From: Zasmidium citrigriseum
Lineage: Eukaryota > Ascomycota > Dothideomycetes > Mycosphaerellales > Mycosphaerellaceae
DNA length: 64,000 nucleotides
Direction of reading: 5' to 3'
NCBI GenBank assembly: GCA_002786025.1
Contig: NHNW01000001.1
Span: forward strand, 1,240,001 to 1,304,000
Under the pieces are notes generated by a model. It was not told the DNA's origin and ran no database searches. It worked only from the letters and a program-made list of their open reading frames with translations. Positions 21,131-31,509 of this stretch are shown here, in pieces (within the stretch, counting starts at the first letter, position 1; each line of letters opens with the position of its first letter). The position numbers and the translations under genes are program-made.

Positions 21131-22133
21131 AATGAATGCACGAACGGCGAGAGTTGGATGAGAACGAGTGTGGGCCGTACAGGATCAAGACCGTGTGAAA
21201 GGCTTGTGATGGTTGGGTTAAACATATATGGAAAGTGTTCTGGTCTTAGTTCTTAGGGCTACCTTGTCGATATCCTTGAGATCTGGCCCTTACTGTGGTT
21301 GTTTACTCAACATCGAGTGCCGCGGAAATTTCGGTCAGGGGCTTGGTATCTTGCTTTGCGTTTGCAGACAGTCGCGATGCATTGATTAAGACTTCGACTT
21401 GCTCTCCCTCGCAAGCGGTAGGGTTGACTTTGCGCGTCGATCAGATTGGCACAGTGATGCTTGGATACTGCGGGACCTTCTGGTTAGGTTTCTTATGGTC
21501 GAGGGTTAAAAGGGACGCCAAGGTCTCGGTGATATGTTCCTCTCAAATACGACCGGAGAAGCTGGGAAATTGACAAGCCAGTTTAACCTTGTTGTTTCAC
21601 CTCGTCCGGTGCATTCCGAACGGAGTTGGTAGGGCTGCCTCTACGGAACTCATACTGATCCTTTCACTTGCCAAATATCGATAATATCTCAGAGGAGTCA
21701 TCGTCGAATACCAAATCGGTAGACCAATTACTCCATCATTGGTGCGAAAGAACGACACTAGTTGGTGGACGCTCAAGAGGGCGATGCGATGAAGACAACC
21801 GATCGGTGTAGAAAATGAGCGCTCCATTATCCGACTCAATATGCCTGTAGAGTCAATCTATGGCATTTTCAGATTGCGATCACAAACGCTCATCTGACCG
21901 GCTCGAGAAGGGACTCCGGGAAGAAAGCCTGGAAATCTTCCGGGCTCCAATAAGGCTGCAAAGCACTCAGGATTGACGCCTCTCGAATCTTTCGAGGCGC
22001 AGCCACCCAGTGAACTCCCAAGCCATTGGAACCTTTCATTGAAGAGCTCAACGCTTCTTCCCGCTCCATCTGCTCTTCTCGCCTAGCAACACTTTCATTC
22101 TGGACGTAAAGCCTTCTGCCTTCCACTTGCACC
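21131..22133. promoter_or_regulatory. Divergent promoter region
   Basis: About 1 kb between the divergent GH17 and F-box starts, so it should contain both promoters. A 91-codon antisense frame at 22165-21890 and a short frame at 21839-21597 carry no motif. I do not see a specific binding site that I would name. Confidence 0.4.
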
Positions 22134-23114
22134 ATGAGTAGCACAGCCTTACAACAGCCAGCCATTCTCTACCTCATCTTTTCCGACTTGGGCCAACCAG
22201 ACCTACTTCGAATCCAGGGAGTCTGTCGCTCCTGGCGAGAGACCATCACGACTAGCAAAATCTATTTAGGCGAACTCTTTCTCGCACCAAGCAGCGGACA
22301 TGGAACCCAAGAGCAGCCTTTGAAGAACCCATTTCTTCGCGAGAAGTTCTTGCTATTATTCTCCCCAGGCATGACATTTTGGGACGGCTATTGGGGCAAT
22401 TCTGGACCCTGGTGGTGGATAGCACAGCTCAATTGGACACCTGATCTTCAACGGTACAAGAAGTTTACCTATCCGGAGGCAAGTTGGAGAAGAATGATCC
22501 CGGTCTCTCCGCCTGTCGAGCAATTTCAAGTACATGTCCGCCATGGCAGTACAGGGACCATAGCTCGGCTGAACTTCGACAACGACAAATCCTGGCTGTG
22601 CTTCGGTCTCATCCACGACATTGTCGAGAATGCGTGGTTCAGAGGCGTGCCTTGGTTTCTTGTGGGAGCTGAACTTGAGTTCTCTGGAGCTGAGTCCAGG
22701 GGCGGTATACAATTAAGAGATCGCATACCTAGATCAGCACTAGTATCTGACGAGTTTCGCGAATCGGTATGCCCGCGCCCAGAAAGGATCACTCTCCATC
22801 TTGTCACCGATGATCGATCTCAGGAGGACCGCATAGCAGCTCGCGAGGAGCAGATCGCCAATCATATGGAGAGAGCGAGGAAAATGGAGAGAAGGATAAT
22901 CAAGCCTTGCGGTAATCGGTTGAAGAGAGTGACCGCGTTTAACAAACACGTCTTCACGGACGAGTTCCATTTGAATGATGGACTTTCTCTTGCACAAATC
23001 GACTGGGACGAAGTGCATACATATATAGTTCCAACGGATGACCCGCCATTCACATCGCCTCCACCAGAGCCTCGTCGAAGTCTTCTAGGGTTCCTTTTGG
23101 GATGTCGACGTTGA
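22134..23114 (+). CDS. F-box protein
   Basis: A single-exon frame of 326 aa. An F-box is visible at residues about 5-45: ALQQPAILYLIFSDLGQPD then LLRIQGVCRSWRETITTSK, which matches the usual LP-x-E-x-L-x-x-I-F and V-C-(K/R)-x-W pattern, followed by IYLGELFL. The middle is Trp-rich (WDGYWGNSGPWWWIAQLNW) and PVEQFQVHVRHG is beta-like. An acidic/basic helix (EEQIANHMERARKMERR) lies near 240-256. The C-terminus is proline-rich (PPPEPRRS). It probably acts as a substrate adaptor in an SCF ubiquitin ligase; the target is unknown. There are no introns. Confidence 0.72.
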   Translation: MSSTALQQPAILYLIFSDLGQPDLLRIQGVCRSWRETITTSKIYLGELFLAPSSGHGTQEQPLKNPFLREKFLLLFSPGMTFWDGYWGNSGPWWWIAQLNWTPDLQRYKKFTYPEASWRRMIPVSPPVEQFQVHVRHGSTGTIARLNFDNDKSWLCFGLIHDIVENAWFRGVPWFLVGAELEFSGAESRGGIQLRDRIPRSALVSDEFRESVCPRPERITLHLVTDDRSQEDRIAAREEQIANHMERARKMERRIIKPCGNRLKRVTAFNKHVFTDEFHLNDGLSLAQIDWDEVHTYIVPTDDPPFTSPPPEPRRSLLGFLLGCRR

Positions 23115-23607
23115 GATCAAACGTGGCGATGCCGTGGACGGGAATGGCCAAGGTCTCAATGGAAGCGGTGCCAAACGATTTCGTACTTCTGACTCTGCGA
23201 ACGACTCCAGTGAAACTGAGGTAGAACCGAATAACGTCGGACATTGTACCAGTGACAGGTGAGAGTCAATTGCAATTTATTGACAAGACTCTTGTGATAC
23301 GACGTTCCAAGCATCACTGGCTTGCACAATCCTGGCGTCATCATCGACTCTCCCGTGCGTTGCCATACCAAGCGGCCTGGAATGCTTAGCCTCACACCTC
23401 GGACCCACCTCCCTTTGTTGAGCACCTGCCGTCCTTTATTGACACGCCATGTGCGCCTTTGTGAGGCGACCGTCTGCCATGGATTCCTGTCGCTTTGACG
23501 TGCGGCTGCGGCAACCAGCGCGGCAACTAGTCTTCTAGACTGCTGGGAGGATCGTCCCTTCGATCCAGTTCCTTGCAGAAGCATCCAGTCTTTACAGTCC
23601 TCTACCC
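23115..23607. other. Intergenic
   Basis: About 490 bases between two genes on the plus strand. A 142-codon minus-strand frame (23584-23156) is Arg/Ser-rich with no motif and is not called. Confidence 0.4.
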
Positions 23608-24994
23608 ATGGCTTCGAGTGGTGAGGTGCCTTGTCCCAGCCCGTTCATCTCGGAATCGCTGTATCCATACACTGATGGGTGTAAGTACCGATCGTGAAGA
23701 TTTTATCGGCACAACTGACCTCTGCAAAGTCTATGCCGGGCGTAACTGCGCTGAGAATCCGCTGACTCTCGGACCCAACGCCACAAGATGCTGCATTCCC
23801 TGCCCGGTCTTCGACTGGACGTATCGAGATGACTTCAAGAGGCTGACAGATGGTGCCGCCTGGGTGCATGTCGCTGGCTTCATCTGCTGTGGCTTTCTCC
23901 TCATCTCCATGCTGGTCCTCCCCTCGACAGCCACCCGACGCAACTATGTCAACACCGTACTTCTCGGGGCGATCATGGTGCTCGAGCTCGGCTTCATCAT
24001 ACCTCTCGCTCGCCAACCGGAACAATGCTACGATCCAATCACTCCCAACAACCAAAGCAGCAACTTTACTTGCGCCTTCTCCGGGGCATGTGTCACCTTC
24101 GGCCTGATGCTCTTTACCACCTGGGTTACGGTCCGCGCCATTCTGATGCATCTCCAAATCTGCTGGAGCTTCACACCTTTGGCCATGACACACGGAGTTG
24201 CCACCGTGGGAGCTGGTGCCATCGCTATCGGATTGACAGCAGCCACCATTGCCCACAGTGGAGTGTCATACCGTTTTGGAGGCTACTGCCATGTCAACGT
24301 CGGCTCTCTGGCGACTTTCTGGGGTTGGATACTTGCATTCGTCGGAATCGCTCTCTTGCTTCAGCTGGCCACATTTGCCTTCGTCATCAGAGTCTACTTG
24401 AGCTCTGCGTGGCAGAAGCGACACGATCCGAGTACCAGATCTGACTCGGTAGTCAGCTCCTCCAGAGCGAGACAGGCAAGAGCCACCGCTCGCAGGGTCC
24501 GCGAAGTTCTTGTTCTACAGTGGCGTTCCCTTGCCATTGTCGCTGCGGCAATCTTGACAACGGTGTTCGTATGCGTGGTCTTCATCTTCTTCGACGACCG
24601 ACTCACACGACAAGCATTTGACAATGTCGACAGCCTCATCCCTTGGATCATCTGTCTTATCAGCCGGCAAGACAAGAGCAGGTGCTATGACTACACGGAT
24701 GTCTTCATCGTTCCGGAGGACCTCGTGGTGGCGACTCTGTTCGTTCTCGCATTCATCGGCATCGAGACCTTCCTCCTACTCATTCGAGTCGAGATATTCA
24801 CTGCTTGGTGGGGTTTCTTGAAGACTCCATGGTGGAAGAAGAGGACCTCTTCACGGAAATCGAGTGCAACCCTTGGTGGAGAGCTCATGACGCCAGGCTT
24901 GCCTCGATTCACAGGTGAAACGCCATCCGGAACGCCGCCGCCGAAGAGGGTGTGGTCGGAGAGTAGAGATGTGACTCCCACTGCGCAGCCTTAG
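23608..24994 (+). CDS. Seven-TM receptor-like membrane protein
   Basis: Exon 1 is 23608-23680, the intron 23681-23729 (49 bp, GTAAGT donor, ACTGAC branch-like site), and exon 2 is 23730-24994; 445 aa. The ATG at 23608 is in a different register from the long frame that crosses the intron. Only the spliced form gives CPSPFISESLYPYTDG followed by FYAGRNC, and then the diagnostic GPNATRCCIPCPVFDW. Seven hydrophobic segments follow, the first around HVAGFICCGFLLISMLVLP and the last around VATLFVLAFIGIETFLLLI. The third loop is basic and Ser-rich (RARQARATARRVRE). The RCCxPCP ectodomain motif marks a fungal receptor-like family often annotated as GPCR or Frizzled-like; ligand and coupling are unknown. 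The tail has Ser/Thr-Pro sites (TPGLP, TPPPK). Confidence 0.8.
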
Positions 24995-25280
24995 AAATCA
25001 TTGTCAGCTGCACTTCAATCATGTTTGTTAGAGCACATATCCTTCATCTTACTTTCCGACCCCACTGCATTTTGATCCGCGCTTTGACCGGTATTTAGGA
25101 TATAGCTCATACAGCTGCACAAGATGTGGAAGACAACATTGCACTGCCGTCGAATGAGTGACGTCGTCAGACAGGGCACCCCTGATCAGTGACTAAGCAA
25201 CCCCTGAAGATCCTTGCGGCCCTACACGTAACTCGTTCACTCTTCTCAACTTATTTTCCCAAAGACTTGAAAGATCGAGC
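24995..25280. other. Intergenic
   Basis: About 290 bases, nothing recognised. Confidence 0.4.
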
Positions 25281-25520
25281 ATGGAAAGCGTCTATCTGGT
25301 CCAGCGGACTGAATACGAGCACATTCGCGACGAGGACGGAACCACCTCTGTCGTGGGGGTCTTTGCTTCTCTCAAAGAAGCCAATGATGCGGCGAGATCG
25401 GAAGTGGATGGCGAAACAGGCATTTTGTTGATTCAACCTCTGTACGACAGTTCGGGTTCATGTATTGCTGCTGCCCTTGAAGCTCCCCCCGGAGATACTG
25501 TGTGGGCCAGCTTGGCTTGA
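25281..25520 (+). CDS. Small conserved-looking fungal protein
   Basis: A 79-aa single-exon frame, beginning MESVYLVQRTEYEH and continuing with TTSVVGVFASLKEANDAAR. The pattern of a beta strand, a charged turn, then V-x-GV-(F/Y)-x-(S/T)-x-x-(D/E)-A-N resembles small uncharacterised fungal proteins that open with VYxV and carry an A-N-x-A-A helix. It has no signal peptide, cysteine pattern or membrane helix. The frame is compact and starts close to a plausible 5' end. Confidence is moderate because of its size. Confidence 0.5.
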   Translation: MESVYLVQRTEYEHIRDEDGTTSVVGVFASLKEANDAARSEVDGETGILLIQPLYDSSGSCIAAALEAPPGDTVWASLA

Positions 25521-26237
25521 GGTCATTCCTCCTTTCTTAGCTTTGCGACTTGTCGACATGTCCAAGTTGTCAAATCACTATTTCACCTCCGCTAATACTT
25601 TCGCTGCCTTGTTTCTTATGAAGACTTTCCACTAATGAGGAGTCTTGGAAGAAGGAAACGCCAAGCTCGAAATTGCCGGGTACGTGTCGGTCTAGACCAC
25701 CATTTGACCAGGGCGAGCGACGCTGTTTACTGGAGTACTCGAATACCATAGCCGGTTCTCTTTCTTGAGGAAGAAGACACATACCATCTCTTCCCAACTC
25801 ACGGTCAAACCTCTCAGGTGCTGGAAAAAAACCTTTCAGACTCATACACTCCTTCCAACCGGTAACGTGTTGTTTTGACATCCCTCTCCAGAATCTTGTA
25901 CAGGACTGATGGGAATGCTGACTGTCAAGTACGTCAGGATGCGTATATACCGGACTCGTAAACGCTGGACTTTTTGCGAGCTTCGCGATCCAAAATGGTA
26001 CAGGACTCCGGATCGCTTCGTCATCTTACTTCGACGGCTTTCTTCAACTCGTCCCCTGTTGTGAACCATCCAGAACAAGCCAATTTGCGTTTTCTTGGAA
26101 CACAGCTCATCGTTGGCATTCTTGAAGCGCTTTCGCGGAAGATGTCACCGTCGGACGGATGGCATCTCGTCGACCAAGGTTTTGGGCTTCTGAAGATATT
26201 TCCGCGTTGATCTTTGCCCTACGTCGAACCCCTTGTA
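25521..26237. other. Intergenic
   Basis: About 720 bases between the 79-aa gene and the 3' end of the Zn2Cys6 gene. Short frames (25881-25570, 26078-25842) have no motif. Confidence 0.4.
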
Positions 26238-27092
26238 CTACCCTCCCCCGCCTCCAAATATCGAGGGATCTTGACTTCCACCAGCGTTCGGGCCGTGCTG
26301 TCCCATGCCATCCTCCAGGAATCCAAACTGCCCAAACTGCTGAAGACCCGCGCTACTCCACTCCGAAGTTGTCGAGTGGGATGCTGGAGACACTGGAGGT
26401 TGCCAATCGGTGCGTTGAGGCTCCAGCACACCAAACTCCTGCTGCTGCTGTTGCTGTTGTTGCATTTTTTGCTACCCGCGAGGTGCAATGTGCGGTTTTG
26501 ATGATGATCGCTGAGCGAAAAAGCTGTTCGAAAATGCCATCGGCGGCTCGGTGGTTAATGAGGGAATGTGATCGAACATTGGGTAAGGTCCCTGACGGTC
26601 AACAGGATTCGTTATTGGCGTCTCTGATGCTGACTGGTTATCTATGGTGAGCGTCCCGTCTTCATTCCGTCGCCATTCCTTCACATTGACGATTTCATCA
26701 CACGCTTCATGAAGGCTTTGGCCCAGACTAAGACGTGCGAGGGTTTCTGCCGCCTGTTCATCGGTGCCGGTTCGCAAGACTTTGAGGACCGTCATAGCAT
26801 TGTCTAGCTCTCGTCGCTGCTCGGTGATCTCGTGGCGTAGGAACTGTCTTTTGGTCATGCCCTCTTCAGAGACGTCGTATGAACATTCGACGCCTTTGGC
26901 ACTGCAGCGAGCGCAGGTGGGATGTTTGCCAGAGCACTATTGAAGAGAGGACTGTCAGCAAAAAGTGCAATGAGGAGCGTATGAGGATCAGCCTACCTTC
27001 ACCTTTGACGTTCGACATGCCTGACAAGCGTTGGCCACCTGCGATCGCCTGGAAGAACCGGATCCACTAGCCTTTGCATTTGCCTTGGTCAT
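26238..27092 (-). pseudogene. Zn(II)2Cys6 transcription factor, in-frame TAG
   Basis: Exon 1 is 27092-26997, the intron 26996-26937 (60 bp, GT-AG), and exon 2 starts at 26936. The spliced product begins MTKANAKASGSGSSRRSQ and carries a complete binuclear cluster: ANACQACRTSKVK from exon 1 and CSGKHPTCARCSAKGVECSY from exon 2 (CxxC-x6-C...CxxC-x6-C). A basic helix (EITEQRRELDNAMTVLKVL) and LARLSLGQSLHEACDEI follow. The frame meets TAG at 26474-26472 after 186 aa. It continues in the same register with Gln-Lys-Met and an eight-glutamine run, then FGVLEPQ...SSAGLQQFGQFGFLEDG, ending in five glycines at 26238. That extension looks like a transactivation tail (Q/G/F-rich), so I read the TAG as a nonsense change of a former CAG. 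If the TAG is the real stop, the protein is a short 186-aa DNA-binding factor without a middle homology region. Confidence 0.6.
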
Positions 27093-28025
27093 GACTGGGC
27101 CAGGAACCAGGAGAAAACCCCGACACGGCCGTTCTTCGTCTGGAGTTGATGTGGTAAGACCAGACGCAGGGGTCTGATAAAGGCCTTTCTTAATGGCAAG
27201 TGGCGACGACTGCGGAGGGTTTTGGTGAGAGGCTTTGCCGAGCGTATGACGATGAGATAGCCTTTGCCTGTTCCTTGCGGATCTGGCAGTTGTAAAGAGG
27301 TATGCTTTGGCCGGGATGTCGTGGTGAGAAGTCGGTCGGAGGAACGTCCGACGACTCGGCGAAATGGCCTAGCATTCGGCGCATCGTCCTGCTCCCCGTT
27401 TGAGGATCCAAGGCTGAGGATCCCTACTGTAAATCATTTCAGCGGGTTTTCTGCTGGATGTGACGACGACAGAACTCTGACCCAGGATGGTGGATTAAGG
27501 GACTTATCATGTTACCAACACACTGCTCGCTTCTCGAAAAAGCTCGTATGTCCTGTACGAATTACAATCGATACAACTACCCACTAACGAAGCCAAGTAT
27601 ACTCAGACGTCAGACAGAAAATATTGGGTTAGGCTATCATCAATTGCAAAATCCATTCTCGATACTATCAGCCAAATTCTGACAAGGAGATTGCGTACTG
27701 ATTCTATAGTTCGTACGGTACCATAATGGTAGGCCTGTGGTGACACGGAAGCGTGGCATGGTCCAAAGAGACATCTCATTTGCCCACAGTGGTCTTTCCC
27801 CTTAGGCCACTCACGTGCTGCCAAGCATTGCCGGCATCAATAAAGCGGCTACTCTCACCCAAGCATCTTGACCTCCTCCGCGGAACTCTGTTTCGCAGGC
27901 GTCGGACATAGATCCGACTCCATCTCAACTTCTCGCAACCTCCGCTGACAGATACCAGCGTGCCACGGAGGCGCAAAGACAGTCAACACGGGCCTGGAGG
28001 TGAGCGCCCCGGTCTTGGTGCAATA
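27093..28025. promoter_or_regulatory. Divergent promoter, Zn2Cys6 factor / histidine kinase
   Basis: About 930 bases between two divergent regulatory genes. Shared control of the pair is possible, as divergent promoters often co-regulate. Small frames in it have no motif. I see no clear inverted CGG half-site pair. Confidence 0.4.
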
Positions 28026-31016
28026 ATGCTAGGTACTGGCCCTCCTTCGAGCACGCCAGACGCGCCTCCAGCGGTACCTATCCAGGCCTCCGCGAGCAAG
28101 CACAGCTGCTGGACCGACATAATTCCGCGCACGTCGCACAACAACCTGTTTATACAAACAGACTATGCTTCCACCTCGCTGGGACCGAAGGAAACATGGG
28201 GTCCTGCGCTCCGCTCGTACGCTTCTATGGTCTTCGCTGATACTCGCGGCGCCGGAGTCCTGTGGGGACCGAACCTTGTTGCCCTGTACAATGAAGGGTT
28301 TGCCATCTGTACAGGTGCTGCCCATCCCGAATTCATGGGTCGTGGGCTCTATGACATGTTTCCGGAGACTCGATCGTCCCTGGGCCCCGTTCTGGCCAAG
28401 GCGAAGAAGACAGGTCTGGCTGTAGACGTCGACAACATCGAACTGTACCTCGAAAGGTTCGGCTACGTGGAAGAGACGTACTTTGTCGGACAGTACATTC
28501 CTCTTCGCGGGGATGAAGGAGAAATTGAGGGCTTTTACAATACCGTTTTTGAATCCACGGCCCAGGTCCTGTCTAACCGCAGACGGCGTGTGCTCGACCT
28601 TGTGGCTGCGATCCCACCCATGCCTGTCGATGATACACTGACCGCCTTTGTACAAGCCCTGCAGACCGATCCTCGGGATGTTACTGCCTGTATGCTGTAT
28701 GCGTTTGATGAAACGACTCCCGCGCCTGGTTGGAATCTACATCTCCGCGCGAGCATTGGAATTCCAAAGGGCCATTCCTTTGCGCCAGAGGAAGCCCGTC
28801 TCGAAACATGCCCTGACAGCCTGGTGCAAGCGTTTCGCAGAGCTCGATCAGCACAAAGGATGATTACACTGAGCTATTCTGAAGCCACAATGCAAGGCAT
28901 TGTCTGGGCAGGACACGGCGAGCCTTCTCACGTCCTAGCCATCTGCCCACTCGTGATCGGGCAGAGTACGCTCGGGTTCTATGTCCAGGGCATCAACCCA
29001 CGCCGTCCCTTTGACGAGGTCATGACGCAGAGTATAGGAGACCTAACGAGACAGCTGGAAGCCAAATGAGTCTCCTCCATCTCCAAACAGGCCTTTGAGC
29101 AGCAACAACAAGCCCTGGAACAGCGTGCCTCAGACAGCGAGAAGAAACTTCGACACTTGGCTCAAAGCGCTCCTGTTGGCATGGTTCAGGTCGCTGTCGA
29201 TTCCAAGATCGAGTGGGCGAACGAGCAGTTCTACGAGATCACAGGTCACGATCGATCGAAACCCGACATGGCAGACTTCGGCGAGGTACTGGGTGAAGAG
29301 GATCGTGATTCCAATTTCCAGCTTTTGAACGAACTCCTGGGCGGCGCATGCCGCGAGACCCGCGAGCTTCGTCTTGCACGCCATTGGAGGCCGCCCGTGG
29401 GAGAGGTTGAAGATGTCGAACCTGCCTCTGCCTGGATGCTGGCCATGTTTTTTCCGCAGATGAGCGACGGCAAAGTGCAGCATCTGCTGGGATATTTCAC
29501 CGACATCAGCCACCAGAAATGGGCTGAGGGGATTCAGGCCCGTAATGCCGTAGCGGCCAATTTAGCGAAGCGGCGGCAAGAAGAGTTCATCGACGTAACC
29601 TGCCATGAGATGCGCAATCCGCTATCGGCCATTACTCAGCTTGCGGACTCGATCGCGGCGAGCACACGAGACGGGCAGATGGGAGATTGGAAGAGCATCG
29701 CCACCGAAAGCGCTGCATCGGCGTCCACGATCGCCATATGTGCGGCGCACCAGAAGCGTGTTATTGACGATGTGTTGATGCTTTCCCGGCTGGATGGAAA
29801 AATGCTCACCGTGAGTCCTGAGGTTCAGGACCTCGCCAAGGTGGTTGCCGACACTATACGCATGTTCGAAGGCGAGGTCACACTCAATGGGACTGAGATA
29901 CTCGCGGAGAAGGAGGCTTCCATCAACGACTTGAATGTAGACGTCGCCCTTCTCGACCCGTCTCGGCTTGTACAAGTTTTGGTCAACTTGATCAGCAATT
30001 CGATCAAGTTTCTGACTTCGCGACAGACTCGAACAATTGTGATCAGATATGGTGCGTGCAGGTCACCGCCCATGTCTTTGCAAACGCCATACGGAGATTT
30101 GGAGTGGATCGATCCCTTCGTCCAGGGAAGGCGATTCTCGGCACTGTCAGAGACTCCTGATGACGAGGGCGTGCTATACCTCTATTTCGTCGTCCAAGAC
30201 ACCGGCCCAGGCATCCCACCAGACCAGATGGACAAACTGTTCAAGAGGTTCTCTCAAGCGACCCAAAAGTCGCACATAACCTACGGCGGCAGTGGACTTG
30301 GTCTGTACATCTGCAGACAGCTCGCCGAAATCCAAGGAGGCAGGGTAGGAGCTGCATCTGAGCAAGGGAAAGGGTCGGCGTTTGCATTCTACATCGAATC
30401 GAGATATGCCCGAAAGCCAGAACAGAGCTCGCCATCGAAGCCAGAGGAGACCGCCTCGCCCTGGAATGATTCCGCGGAAGAAGAGTCGCTGCCGATTGAG
30501 CTGTCATTGCCGACAAGGAAAATTTCCTCGCCGAGAAGTTCCGAGCAGTTGTCTTCGCACGCTGATGCCGCAACAGAGAGCCTCAATTTATTGCTGGTAG
30601 AAGACAACTTGATCAATCAGAAAGTGCTGGCCAAGCAGCTGCGCCGGAAAGGCTGTACCGTTGCAGTGGCCAACCACGGCCAAGAAGCGCTGCAGGTTCT
30701 GGAGACAGCCAACCGCTGGCAAGGGGCCAGATCCAACGCCACGGCAAGCATTAGGCTCGACGCGATCCTCATGGACATCGAGATGCCGGTTATGAACGGC
30801 TTGGACTGCGCGCGGCGAATCAAGCAGTTGGAGCAAGAAGGCATTTTGAGACATGTGCCGATTCTGGCTGTTACGTCCAACGCCAGGCAGGAACAGCAGG
30901 ACCTGGCGCTTAAGGCGGGCATGGAGGGCGTACTGTCGAAACCGGTCACTGTACGGGAGGTCTTACAGAAGGTGCGAGAGATGCTGAGTCGTGAGACGGC
31001 GGAGGTGGAAACGTAA
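28026..31016 (+). pseudogene. Hybrid histidine kinase split by an in-frame TGA
   Basis: The first in-frame ATG is 28026; upstream coding exons are possible. Part 1 runs to TGA at 29067-29069 and contains a PAS-like N-terminal domain (SLGPKETWGPALRSYASM, LWGPNLVALYNEGF) and a GAF-like domain ending LTRQLEAK. The same frame continues after TGA with a glutamine-rich coiled coil and a second PAS (APVGMVQVAVDSKIEWANEQF, ITGHDRSKP). Next come the phosphoacceptor His in CHEMRNPLSAI (29604-29606), the N box NLISNSIKFL, DTGPGIPP, GGSGLGLYI, and a receiver domain with LLLVEDNLINQKVL, the phospho-Asp in LMDIEMPVMNG (30774-30776) and the conserved Lys of LSKPV. All signalling motifs are intact. The TGA probably replaces a Trp codon (QLEAKW is common in relatives). 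Histidine kinases of this layout sense stress or light and signal through the phosphorelay to Hog-type MAP kinases. Readthrough, assembly error or true loss cannot be told apart here. Confidence 0.8.
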
Positions 31017-31480
31017 CTGTAGAACGTACGAGACCGTCACTCTACGGAAATCCTCAAGTGGATATCATGCAGAAGGCTTCGAAGACAACCGTTCGATAGA
31101 ACGCTAGGAATGATGCATCTTGTTAAAGTGGAATCGTATACTAACAAATCTGGGCAAGGAAACAACCACTCACGAAATCAAAAGCACTCTTGCCAATCTA
31201 TTACCATGACAAAACACAACAAATGTCCTCCGACTTCAATCATGGCTTTTGTCCTCATTGTCCTCACTTTATCCGAGCAAGGCTGCATCGCAAATCGATG
31301 TACCCTGTGGATATACGAAGAAGCCAGTCATCCACGTATTGCCCTCTTCGCTGCCATGTTGCTTGGTCAGGCATCTCTGGAGCTAAACGCTCTCGCACTG
31401 TATCCCACTAGCCACTTCGGCACGGCGTAGTCTTAGTAACGGCATGCGCGGGCGCTGCTAGCGTAATACTAGTTAGTATA
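31017..31480. other. Intergenic, edge of repeat block
   Basis: About 460 bases after the kinase stop. Composition changes abruptly near 31,440-31,510, where CA and TG dinucleotides disappear. A 106-codon frame (31110-31430) lacks motifs and is not called. Confidence 0.5.
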
Positions 31481-31509
31481 CTAGAACCTTCTATAGTAGG
31501 TAACAGTCC

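Noticed and set aside
23573..23730. N-terminal extension of the seven-TM gene in the unspliced frame
   Set aside because: The spliced frame from 23608 gives the family-type N-terminus and uses a canonical intron.
26430..26465. Simple CAG/CTG microsatellite as a mobile or expansion element
   Set aside because: It is a mixed CAA/CAG polyglutamine stretch, ordinary for transcription-factor tails.
28960..29130. Intron removing the TGA in the histidine kinase
   Set aside because: The possible GT...CAG pair would delete the conserved LTRQLEAK segment, so it does not give a better protein.
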